Below are positions 8,261 to 15,414 of a stretch of DNA of 64,000 nucleotides, in pieces (the stretch's first letter is position 1; each line of letters opens with the position of its first letter). The position numbers and the translations under genes were made by a program. This DNA is from Aminithiophilus ramosus. Its GTDB lineage: Bacteria > Synergistota > Synergistia > Synergistales > Aminithiophilaceae. Location: positions 1,415,260-1,479,259 of the forward strand of contig NZ_CP072943.1 of the NCBI RefSeq assembly GCF_018069705.1. Direction: 5' to 3'. The notes under the pieces are model-generated. The model ran no database searches. It was not told where the DNA came from and was given only the letters and a program-made list of their open reading frames with translations.

Positions 8261-8509
8261 CTCGGGCAACGTCAGCGTTGACCCTACTGCGTAATAAGCG
8301 TCCGAAGTGGTGGTTCTCCCCGGGTCGGGAGAACGACGAGCGACGAAGTGTTCGGATGAGCCATCCGTGAGGTGAATACCGTACCAAGAAACGTTATTAC
8401 GTATGATGCCTTCGGGGACTTCACATGACGAGCTGCCAAGGCAGTAGTCCACTATGTCAATGAGCGCGGACTTCCCCGTCTTCGCGTCGCCGGTGATGAT
8501 GTTCAGCTC
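8261..8509 (-). pseudogene. ABC-3C ATPase (DUF3732), Walker A part
   Basis: This segment encodes ELNIITGDAKTGKSALIDIV, the nucleotide-binding loop characteristic of DUF3732 ATPases, followed by DYCLG and the family's EVPEGIIR segment, and ends at TLTLPE. It is cut upstream by the IS at 8510-9778 (target repeat CTC, read GAG on the coding strand) and downstream by the ISNCY-type element. Both joins restore the frame when the elements are removed. Confidence 0.87.
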
Positions 8510-8596
8510 TATAGTGGACCCCGAAAACTGGACCACGAGCTAAGTTGCAGTTGAAGTCGGGCTGTATCATAGGGTCCCAGAAAGAGAGGGGACATC

Positions 8597-8881
8597 ATGG
8601 CAGCCAAGCGACAGAGGCGTTCAGCGGAGTTCAAAAGCAAAGTGGCCTTCGCTGCCCTGAAAGGGGATAAGACCCTGGCTCAATTGTCGGGTGAGTTCGA
8701 GGTTTCCGCCGTCCAGATCGGTCAGTGGAAGAAGCAGCTTCTGCAAGGGGGTCCGGAGATCTTTCAACGCAAAGGCACTCCGATGGATGTCGAGACGTTG
8801 ATGGCCCCCCTCTACCAGGAGATCGGTCGGCTCAAGATGGAGCTCGACTGGCTCAAAAAAAAATCAGGCGCTGACGCTTGA
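8597..8881 (+). CDS. IS3-family transposase OrfA (HTH)
   Basis: This 94-aa protein has the usual OrfA layout: a basic N-terminus (AAKRQRRSAEFKSKVA), an HTH (TLAQLSGEFEVSAVQIGQWK), and a short coiled coil (EIGRLKMELDWLKKK). The RBS GAGAGGGGA precedes the ATG by 5-7 nt. It ends just after an A9 run at 8855-8863, where the frame can change into orfB. Confidence 0.88.
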   Translation: MAAKRQRRSAEFKSKVAFAALKGDKTLAQLSGEFEVSAVQIGQWKKQLLQGGPEIFQRKGTPMDVETLMAPLYQEIGRLKMELDWLKKKSGADA

Positions 8882-9728
8882 GGGAAAGCGGACCTCCATC
8901 GATCCCGAGCACCCTTCGATCAGTGTTCGTCGGCAATGTGACCTCCTTGATCTTAACCGGTCCAGCTTCTACTACGCGAGCTCTTCCGCGACGGAGACGG
9001 CGGAGAACCTTGAAATCATGGAGCTCATCGACGGCCGGTACACCTGCGCCCCCTCTTACGGGAGCCGCCGGATGACGGCCTGGCTGCGTCGACAGGGACA
9101 GGACGTGAACCGCAAACGGATCGGACGGCTGATGAGGCTTATGGGGCTCGAAGGGATTGGCCCCAAACCGGGAACCAGCAAGCCTCACCCCGAACATGAG
9201 ATTTATCCCTACCTGCTCCGGAACGCCGTCATCGTCAGACCGAATCAGGTCTGGAGCACCGATGTCACCTACCTCCCGATGAGTGGCGGTTTCATGTACC
9301 TCGCGGCCGTCATCGATTGGCACAGCCGCTTCGTCCTCTCCTGGGAACTTTCCAACACCCTGGACGCAGAGTTCTGCGTCGTCGCCCTCGACAGGGCTCT
9401 TCGGCAGGGAACGCCGGAGATCTTCAACACCGACCAGGGCTGTCAGTTCACCAGTAAGGCCTTTCTGTCTCTGCTCAAGGAAAAGGAGATCCGGATCAGC
9501 ATGGACGGTCGTGGCAGGGCCCTCGACAACATCTTCGTGGAACGCTTCTGGCGGACCCTCAAGTATGAGTGGCTCTACTTGAACGACTATGAGCGGGTCC
9601 GCGATCTCCGCTGCGGCCTGCGGGAGTATATGGACTTCTACAACGACGAAAGGCTTCACTCCTCACTGAACTACAGGACACCGCGGGAGGTTCACTTTGC
9701 CGACCGGGAGGGACCGATGGCGGTCTGA
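8871..9728 (+). CDS. IS3-family transposase OrfB (DDE integrase domain)
   Basis: This frame is open from the A9 run through TLEGKRTSIDPEHPS, then RSSFYYAS, an HTH_21-like region (GSRRMTAWLRRQGQDVNRKR), and the rve core with WSTDVTY (Asp), NTDQGCQF (Asp) and NIFVERFWR (Glu), to the stop at 9728. Relative to orfA it lies in the +1 (equivalently -2) frame, not the usual -1. No convincing independent start and RBS was seen; expression may need transcriptional or translational slippage on the A9 run, or the run may have lost a base in this copy. The start given is approximate. Confidence 0.83.
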   Translation: MTLEGKRTSIDPEHPSISVRRQCDLLDLNRSSFYYASSSATETAENLEIMELIDGRYTCAPSYGSRRMTAWLRRQGQDVNRKRIGRLMRLMGLEGIGPKPGTSKPHPEHEIYPYLLRNAVIVRPNQVWSTDVTYLPMSGGFMYLAAVIDWHSRFVLSWELSNTLDAEFCVVALDRALRQGTPEIFNTDQGCQFTSKAFLSLLKEKEIRISMDGRGRALDNIFVERFWRTLKYEWLYLNDYERVRDLRCGLREYMDFYNDERLHSSLNYRTPREVHFADREGPMAV

Positions 9729-9778
9729 CTTTAACTAACTTCGGGCCTCAAATGGTCTTGACAATGGGGTCCACCATA

Positions 9779-9856
9779 CTCACCTGGGCGGAGTGACAAT
9801 ACGCGACGATTTCCGTGCTTCGAATAGAGGACGATATCGAGTATCTGGATGCTCAC
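9779..9856 (-). pseudogene. ABC-3C ATPase (DUF3732), N-terminal 26 codons
   Basis: This is the true start of the ATPase gene: GTG at 9856, overlapping the stop of the middle-component gene (GTGA). It reads SIQILDIVLYSKHGNRR and then SLRPGE, the beta-strand lead-in usual before the NIITGD Walker A region. The IS at 8510-9778 follows directly. Joining to 8506 gives RPGELNIITGD in frame. Total length after removing the three elements is 665 codons plus stop, within the normal range for the family. Confidence 0.82.
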
Positions 9857-10353
9857 GGCGCAACCCCCCAGAGAGCCATGACAGTTGCGTATTCACCAGA
9901 AAGCGCGAACCATTTCCCAACAAACTCGGCCTGCTTGATGCAAGCCCGGACTTCGTCAGTGGCTTCGCGCTCGAACCTCGCCATGGATCGTGGTCGAACT
10001 CCAGCCACAACCCGCGCATCCTCAACCCGAAGCAGCCCCCCACTGGATGCAAACAGGAGGGCCTCTTTAACCAGAGGGACCAGACTCTTTGCTCGCTCGG
10101 AAAAGCCAACGAGAACTCGGGGATTCTTGCCCAGCCAAGCGACGAGCGACGTTCGGGTCGTCGTGGGAAGGCTTTCCCGAGTGCTTTTGTGCAGCACCAC
10201 GGGCACGACGAGGAACGAGAGCGCGAACGGTTGGTTCACGATAGCCTCCAGCGAGTATGCCCTGGCGCAACTCCAGAGGAGCGTGCCGAGAAAAGCAGGA
10301 TTGAGGAGCCGGGCGTGCTCCAGTGGCCGCTCGTTCCAAGGGGTAGTCGTCAT
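9853..10353 (-). CDS. ABC-3C system middle component
   Basis: This 166-aa protein is the small middle component that links effector and ATPase in ABC-three-component systems. It begins TPWNERPLEHARLLNPAF and contains the family's LLNPAFLG/L-W and NQPFALSFLVVPVVLHK segments, with GKWFALSGE near the C-terminus. It is the only gene of the operon with no insertion. It starts at ATG 10353 overlapping the effector stop (ATGA) and ends overlapping the ATPase start (GTGA), so all three were translationally coupled. As it stands, it is cut off from its promoter side by the IS in the effector gene. The exact Pfam assignment is from memory of the family. Confidence 0.8.
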   Translation of the reverse strand: MTTTPWNERPLEHARLLNPAFLGTLLWSCARAYSLEAIVNQPFALSFLVVPVVLHKSTRESLPTTTRTSLVAWLGKNPRVLVGFSERAKSLVPLVKEALLFASSGGLLRVEDARVVAGVRPRSMARFEREATDEVRACIKQAEFVGKWFALSGEYATVMALWGVAP

Positions 10354-10626
10354 AACTCCTCCCGGGTTTCGAGGAGGTGCTTGAGTCGACGCATGAACTC
10401 GGGATGCCAGCCAACCCTGAGGGTATCGGCGAGAATGTGAAACGAGCCCCGCGTCATGCTGGGATGCAACACCCGCGGCCGAATAGGGTAACAGCTGTCC
10501 TCAACCCATGCATAGACCTTCTGGGCGGCTGACCGCATGGTGTCCTCCGCAGCCGCGTCGCCAATCTCATCAACGAGCCGGTTGAACTGAATCTCCCACT
10601 CCTCGCGCAACAGCCGCTCGTAGCTC
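10350..10626 (-). pseudogene. ABC-3C effector, C-terminal part
   Basis: This is the last stretch of the effector, split from 12347-13279 by IS copy 2. From 10622 it reads YERLLREEWEIQF and continues to MTRGSFHILADTLRVGWHPE and the stop TGA at 10352-10350. The RGS-HxLAD-xxVGWHP segment is characteristic of the C-terminal domain that tethers these effectors to the ABC-3C complex. The apparent ATG at 10610 (MREEW) is not the real start. Confidence 0.8.
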
Positions 10627-10696
10627 CCCCCTATGCCACAATAGTTGTCGCCTCTCCTGAGTAGGTTATGATTGAACTCCAGAGGAGGTGCGCCCC

Positions 10697-11206
10697 ATGA
10701 ACCACTACAGTCCCGACGTGAAAGAGCAGCTTGTCAAACGAATGATGCCCCCTGAGAACGCCTCCCTCTCGACTCTGGCGCGTGAGACGGGAATCAGCTT
10801 CGAAACGCTCAGGCAGTGGAGGAAGAAGGCCCGTATCGAGACAGGTTCGCCCGTCCCCGGCAACGGCCGTCGCCCTCAGTCCTGGTCCCCCGGCGACAAG
10901 CTTCTCGCCGTCCTGGCCACGGCGGGGATGAACGAGACGGAACAGGCCGAATACTGTCGATCGAAGGGTCTTTACGTCGAGGAGATCCGTAGCTGGCGCG
11001 AGGCTTGCCTCGACGGCCTCGCCGCCGGCCGGGACAGAGACAACGTCAGGGAGCTGCGCGAGGAACTCACGTCGCACAGGGGACGCCTGAAGGAGCTGGA
11101 GCGGGAACTTCGGAGAAAGGAAAAGGCCCTGGCTGAAACGGCGGCCCTGCTCACGCTGCGAAAAAAAGCCCAGGCGATCTGGGGGGACGACGAGGACGGT
11201 ATCTGA
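10697..11206 (+). CDS. IS3-family transposase OrfA (HTH), copy 2
   Basis: 169 aa, identical to the copy-1 protein as far as I can compare. The ATG at 10697 follows AGAGGAGG at an 8-nt spacing. N-terminal HTH and C-terminal coiled coil as in copy 1. The A7 run at 11161-11167, following CG, lies 40 nt before the stop and is the likely -1 frameshift site into orfB. Confidence 0.88.
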   Translation: MNHYSPDVKEQLVKRMMPPENASLSTLARETGISFETLRQWRKKARIETGSPVPGNGRRPQSWSPGDKLLAVLATAGMNETEQAEYCRSKGLYVEEIRSWREACLDGLAAGRDRDNVRELREELTSHRGRLKELERELRRKEKALAETAALLTLRKKAQAIWGDDEDGI

Positions 11207-12261
11207 GCCTCCCCGATCGCCAGGCGGCCTGCGACCTCGTCCGAGAAGCCTGCCGCCAGGGAGCCCGCAGGGAAAAGGCCTGCGCCGAGCTGGGCCTCAC
11301 TCTCCGCACCTTCCAGCGCTGGACCAGGGAGGGACAGGTCGCCGAAGACGGCCGCAGGAAGGCGAATCGCCCCAAGCCCCGCTGGAGCCTCACGGAAGAG
11401 GAAATCGAAACGATCCGCTCCGTCGTCGACAGCGAAGAGTTCGCCGACCTGCCCCCGAGTCAGATCGTCCCTATCCTCGCCGATCGGGACATCTACCTCG
11501 CCTCGGAATCGACCTTCTACCGCATCCTCCGGTCCACGAATCGACAGAACCGTCGCGGCCGGTCCCGAACCGGCTCGCCCAAGGTACCGACGACACACGA
11601 AGCCAAAGGGCCCAACGAAGTCTGGTCCTGGGACATCTCCTGGCTGCCGGGCCCCATCGTCGGGCTCCACTACTACCTCTACCTCATCCTGGATATCTAC
11701 AGCCGCAAGATCGTCGGCTGGGAGATCTGGGAGAGGGAATCGGAAGACCACGCCTCCGAACTCGTCACCCGCGCAGTCGTTTCGGAAAAGACCTTCACGA
11801 AACCGCTGGTCCTCCACTCCGACAACGGCAGCCCCATGAAGGGCTCGACCTTCCAGGCCCGCCTTGCGGCCCTGGGAATCCTCTCCAGCAGAAGCCGCCC
11901 GAGAGTGAGCAACGACAACGCCTACTCGGAATCGCTCTTTCGGACCTACAAATACCGCCCCGCCTTCCCGTCGCAGGGATTCGCCGGCCTCGAAGAGGCC
12001 CGGAAATGGACGGCCGCCTTCGTCCGCTGGTACAACGAAAAGCATCGCCACAGCGCCATCGGCTTCGTCACCCCCGACGCCCGCCACAGAGGCGACGACG
12101 TCGAGATCCTGAAGAAAAGAAAGCTTCGCTACGAAAAGGCCCGATCGGCCCACCCCGAACGGTGGAGAGGCAAAACCCGCCGATGGGAATCCATCGGTCC
12201 CGTCTTCCTCAACCCCGACAGATCGGGTAAGGAGGAAAAAGCGGAGAAGGACCCCGGCTGA
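11168..12261 (+). CDS. IS3-family transposase OrfB (DDE integrase domain), copy 2
   Basis: Read in the -1 frame from the A7 run, with no stop until 12261. The order is a linker, an HTH-like segment (LGLTLRTFQRWTREG), a second DNA-binding helix region, then the integrase core with WSWDIS, LDIYSRKIVGWE, LHSDNGSPMKG and RPRVSNDNAYSES. It needs fusion to OrfA for a start codon and RBS. Intact, so the element is probably active. Confidence 0.88.
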
Positions 12262-12346
12262 ACGATCGCGAAGGAGATGCCGGAAGAGGAAATGTCAACC
12301 TGATGCATGCATGACTCTTGGGCGACAACTATATTGACAAACACCG

Positions 12347-13279
12347 GCTCTCCAGCTCGCCAACGAGGAGCAACTCTTCGCGTATCCAACGGGACCGCTG
12401 GGCAAAGGCCCTGTAGTAATCGCGGATAGCCGCCAGGATTCGCCCTGTACCTACTCCAGCGAGCCGAACCTGGTGGACAAACACCGCATTGTCGTAGGCG
12501 TTCGCTTCAGTCTCTTTCTCAAGGATATCGCGGTCCACGGGCAATGCGTCGCGGTTGAACTGCTCCCGGAGATCATGCCACTCGCCTTCAAGTTCCGAAC
12601 TGAAGATGGGCGGCGAGGTTCCGTCCACGAGTTGGCGAAGGGCGCGCCCGAACCACCACCCTTCGAGCCGCTCGACAAATCCGTCGAGGTGTTCACGACG
12701 CACGACCAACCGCGCCTCCGCACGAATGGCATCCCCCACGTCGGTAATATTTGGCGCCTTTGGAGCGATTATGACTGTGCTTAGAAGTTCCTGCTTCTCC
12801 GAGGCGGAAAGAGCCCTGAAGAGAGTGTACGCCGTTTGGTTGGTGTCGCTCGTCGAGGTCGCCGCGGTTTGTTCCAACAGCCTCGACGCCTCGGGTACAT
12901 CGCGTTCGCAAGCCAGTAACCGGCTGGCAGCAGCCCCAGCACCAACGTCGCTGGTTGTGATGAGAAACAGACGAGCATCGGCAGGGATGGCACCATTGGA
13001 CCGCCCCTCCATCCAAACGCGAAGCGATTTCCACAAATCAGGGCTGGCGTCGGTCAGATTAGCGGCTCGATCGGAGTGGTGTTTCAGCTGCAGCAACTCG
13101 ATGGCTGAACCTGTTGTCTCGAATACAACATCATCTAGGGTCTCCAAATACAACGCAAAGGAGGCAGCCTGTGCGAAACGCTGTAAAGAGAGACACAGAG
13201 CCAGTCGCACTTGGTACAGGTATCCTAGCGCTGAATTGGCCGCTGAGAAATCCGTCGGCTTGCCAAAACTTGACGCCAT
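12347..13279 (-). pseudogene. ABC-3C effector, nuclease-like N-terminal part
   Basis: This is the first gene of the ABC-3C operon, 311 codons before the interruption, starting at an ATG preceded by AAGGAG. The N-terminus (SAANSALGYLYQVRLAL) followed by LDDVVFE and ELLQLKHH resembles the restriction-endonuclease fold of DUF4297-type effectors, where Asp and a Q-x-K motif sit in the active site. The C-terminal portion (VRLAGVGTGRILAAIRDYY, then RWIREELLLVGELES) starts the ABC-3C attachment domain completed at 10622-10350. Total length would be 401 aa. Nuclease activity is inferred from the motif; DNA cleavage gated by the ATPase is the usual model for such systems. The last few codons visible before the IS stop (12329-12346) belong to the element. 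Confidence 0.8.
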
Positions 13280-13390
13280 CAGTCAATCTCCTTCGACGAC
13301 TTCTTAAAAATTCGACCTCAATTATTGCCTGTCGCAAAACACTGGAGCTTCCTGTCCGACGTGACACCGTGCGAACGCCGCAAACTTAAG

Positions 13391-13618
13391 CGGTGTTTGT
13401 CAAGAAATTTGTCGCTCAAGTCTCTTGCATGCATCAGGCTGACTTTCTCTCCTCCGCCGTCTCCCTCGCGTCGGTTCCGTCCGGTTCCTTTTCCTCCCCA
13501 CCCGATCCGCCGGGGTTGAGGCAGACGGGGCCAACAGGCTCCCGTCGGGGAGGTTTGCCTTTCCACCATGCGGGGTGGGCCGATCGGGCCTGTTCGTGGC
13601 GAAGCTTCCTTTTCTTCC
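13391..13618 (-). mobile_element. Diverged right-end remnant of the IS3-family element
   Basis: About 228 bp matches the right end of the 1,720-bp element (terminal CGGTGTTTGTCAA, a TTGTCGC box, and the last part of orfB around HPERW/GK) at roughly 75-80% identity by eye. It is older than the other copies. It stops near GAAGCTTCCTTTTCTTC, shortly before the second promoter/small-ORF module begins. Confidence 0.7.
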
Positions 13619-13661
13619 GTTATCGGAGCCAACGACGATGCGGACTGTCTGGGGTTCACCC

Positions 13662-13875
13662 TTTCGGAAAGACCGGCGCTCCGGGGTCCAGTCCCTGAAG
13701 AGGCGATCGAAGCGCCTGTTCCTGAAAGGCCGTCGATCCTCTTCTTGCCCTTCCTCCAGCCACGCACAAACGACCTCCGCCACGGAGGCAACACCGATCA
13801 AAATCTTTTCCCTAAATTTTCTTCTAATATAAAAACAAGTCAGCTGATTGTCAACAGTTTCACCCGCTTCGCGCG
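13662..13875 (-). repeat. Promoter plus small-ORF module, copy 2
   Basis: Diverged copy of 2049-2264. It keeps the upstream GCGAAGCGGGTGAAAC, the promoter, an AT-rich leader and the small reading frame (from GTG 13783 or TTG about 13803) with WLEEGQEEDRRP, then DRLFR and TPERRSFR. Beyond the conserved part the frame stays open into the IS remnant until 13400, which is probably meaningless. Unlike copy 1 there is no recognisable gene downstream. Confidence 0.6.
13826..13854 (-). promoter_or_regulatory. Sigma-70-type promoter of module copy 2
   Basis: TTGACA (13854-13849), a 17-bp spacer and TATATT (13831-13826) read on the minus strand. It is a better match than the copy-1 promoter and is flanked by AT-rich sequence in an otherwise GC-rich region. 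Confidence 0.65.
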
Positions 13876-14243
13876 TCTCGTCGCGAGGGGTGCCATGGCG
13901 GGCTTTTTTCAGAGGGGAAGGGAGATCCCGCGAGGGGTTTCGCAGAGGGGCCGGTCGCGGAGAAGTCGGCCACGAGCCGCCCGCATTCCGGCGCAAAAAA
14001 CCGGAGAGGGCAGCCTCTCGGGCGGCCCCGGCCGAGGAGGTTCTCGGGCGGTGAGCGGATGAGGCGTCGCCGGCGGCGCTGCGATGTTCGGCGGTCCGGC
14101 CGCTGACTTCGCCGACCTTGACGAAGGGAGTTCCCTCCAGGGCCCACGCCCAAGGCAGCCTGGCCTCTTCGCCCGGACCGCCGCGACAGGACGCCGCTCC
14201 GATCAGGACCGGGAGGGCACAGGGACGGCGGCACGTCCGGCCT
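13876..14243. other. About 370 bp with no recognisable gene
   Basis: GC-rich sequence open in several frames on both strands, with no recognisable protein, RNA or repeat. It separates the IS-rich part of the island from a P-loop kinase gene. Confidence 0.5.
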
Positions 14244-14762
14244 TCATCGGGTTTGCAGGATCAGGTCGCGAACCTCCTCGGCGGTTTCTGTCGGCGTCCG
14301 GCCCGTCGTGTCGACGAGCTCCGTCCCCAGATGCGCATACAGCGGCAGCCGGGCGAGGCTGCGCCTCATGTCCTCTTCGCTTCGATGGTCGGACTTCATC
14401 CGCCGGAGAAGTTCCTCCTCGGAGCAGATCAGGCTGAAGCGACGGGTCTCCCGATCACAGGGGATCAGCCCGGCCTCGACTTCGTCGATGATCGCCCTTT
14501 CGTGGAGGACCCAGTCGAAAAACACGATTTCGAATTCGTCGTTGCGGAGGAAGTTGTTCAGCAGAAAGACGATGTTCTCCATGACCATCTGCCGGTTCCT
14601 CCCCGAGAAAGACCAGGGGTGCATGGTCCAGCACCAGTCGCCGTCGAGCCAAAGGGATCGGTCGAACATCCGGTACAGCTCCCGGCAGGTCGTCGTTTTT
14701 CCGACTCCCATGGTGCCGCCGATCAGGATCAGCGTCTTCGGGGCCATCAGGTCAGGTCGCAT
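14244..14762 (-). CDS. P-loop kinase-like ATPase (AAA_33 type)
   Basis: A small nucleotide-binding protein of about 172 aa from the ATG at 14762; a second ATG at 14747 is equally likely. The Walker A motif GGTMGVGKTT is near the N-terminus, followed by a WLDGDWCW segment and a hydrophobic strand ending in FFDWVLHERA, as in small-molecule and nucleotide kinases of the zeta-toxin/chloramphenicol-phosphotransferase-like group. The C-terminus has LVDTTGRTPTETAEEV. No clear RBS was seen and no neighbour suggests a substrate. It is monocistronic between the island and the tRNAs. It could be a resistance kinase or a metabolite kinase; I cannot tell which. Confidence 0.7.
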   Translation of the reverse strand: MRPDLMAPKTLILIGGTMGVGKTTTCRELYRMFDRSLWLDGDWCWTMHPWSFSGRNRQMVMENIVFLLNNFLRNDEFEIVFFDWVLHERAIIDEVEAGLIPCDRETRRFSLICSEEELLRRMKSDHRSEEDMRRSLARLPLYAHLGTELVDTTGRTPTETAEEVRDLILQTR

Positions 14763-14828
14763 GACGGATTCGGGCTGCGTCGACACATCACCGGGCAGAT
14801 TTCCCCCTTGCCCTCCCCGCTTTTTCAC

Positions 14829-15065
14829 AACCTCCGGCTCCTTTCCGTCGCCTGGCCCAGGCAGGCGTTCTCGTTGCGCCCTGTCAGGAATTCTCCTGAA
14901 GGTCGGTCGTCGAAGGCTTCAGGCGCCACTTGCATCGTTTTTCCGTCAAGGTCGTGGAGGGGTTCCGTCCGGCAAGGCCGCCGGGGAAGGTCGCCGCCGC
15001 GCCGACCTGGGCCTGGAGCGGCGTTCCGTCGCTCAGAATCGTCGGGCCGGAAAACGCAAAAGCGA
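14829..15065. other. No recognisable feature
   Basis: About 240 bp between the kinase gene and the tRNA terminator. Several overlapping open frames exist on both strands but none has a recognisable motif, RBS or start. Confidence 0.4.
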
Positions 15066-15100
15066 ATGCCGGCCGCCTTTGTGAAAAGGCCTGCCGGCAT
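15066..15100 (-). terminator. Terminator after tRNA-Asn
   Basis: A long hairpin with arms ATGCCGGC/GCCGGCAT extended by AAAGGC pairs (one mismatch), followed on the minus strand by TCGCTTTT. It sits 11 bp beyond the tRNA-Asn 3' end. Confidence 0.7.
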
Positions 15101-15111
15101 CCGATGTCTTT

Positions 15112-15187
15112 TGGCTCCTCGGGCAGGACTCGAACCTGCAACCTAGTGGTTAACAGCCACCCGCTCTGCCTATTGAGCTACCGAGGA
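15112..15187 (-). tRNA. tRNA-Asn (GTT)
   Basis: Cloverleaf with a 7-bp acceptor stem TCCTCGG/CCGAGGA, anticodon loop CTGTTAA and T-loop GGTTCGAGTCC. CCA is encoded. It is the second gene after tRNA-Cys on the minus strand. Confidence 0.95.
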
Positions 15188-15227
15188 ATGCTATGAAGCT
15201 GGAGGCGTCCGCCGAGACCAGAAATGT

Positions 15228-15301
15228 TGGAGGCGGCACCCGGATTCGAACCGGGGATGAAGGATTTGCAGTCCTCTGCCTTACCACTTGGCTATGCCGC
15301 C
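15228..15301 (-). tRNA. tRNA-Cys (GCA)
   Basis: Acceptor stem GGCGGCA/TGCCGCC, anticodon loop CTGCAAA, T-loop GGTTCGAATCC, encoded CCA. It is the first gene of the minus-strand Cys-Asn pair. Confidence 0.95.
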
Positions 15302-15366
15302 TCATGAGACTTTCCGCGAGTCAGCGTCAGGACTCATCGAACACCCCAGGACGCGCTACAGGAGCC

Positions 15367-15395
15367 ATTCTAACGCCCCTGATGGGCTACGTCAA
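15367..15395 (-). promoter_or_regulatory. Promoter of the tRNA-Cys/tRNA-Asn pair
   Basis: TTGACG (15395-15390), 17-bp spacer and TAGAAT (15372-15367) on the minus strand. The ISNCY-type element at 15415 lies only 19 bp upstream of the -35 box, so upstream activating sequence may have been lost. Confidence 0.7.
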
Positions 15396-15414
15396 GGCCG
15401 TCGGGACCGGTGTG

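Larger units (their letters stand above)
8510..9778 (+). mobile_element. Complete IS3-family element (1,269 bp)
   Basis: Terminal repeats TATAGTGGACCCC and TATGGTGGACCCC (inward) bound two ORFs. A 3-bp direct repeat CTC flanks it (8507-8509 and 9779-9781), as usual for IS3 elements. It interrupts the ABC-3C ATPase at codon 26 and is antisense to it. A remnant of a related copy is at 3232-3326. Confidence 0.9.
10627..12346 (+). mobile_element. Complete IS3-family element (1,720 bp), copy 2
   Basis: Same length and nearly the same sequence as copy 1 at 4690-6409, in the opposite orientation. A 4-bp direct repeat GCTC flanks it (10623-10626 and 12347-12350). Removing the element and one repeat joins the effector as GELES to YERLL in frame. 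Copies 1 and 2 form an inverted pair enclosing 4.2 kb. Confidence 0.92.

Noticed and set aside
13400-13783. Module copy 2 as a 128-aa protein
   Set aside because: Only about the first 40 codons are conserved with copy 1; the rest reads out of frame through an IS remnant.
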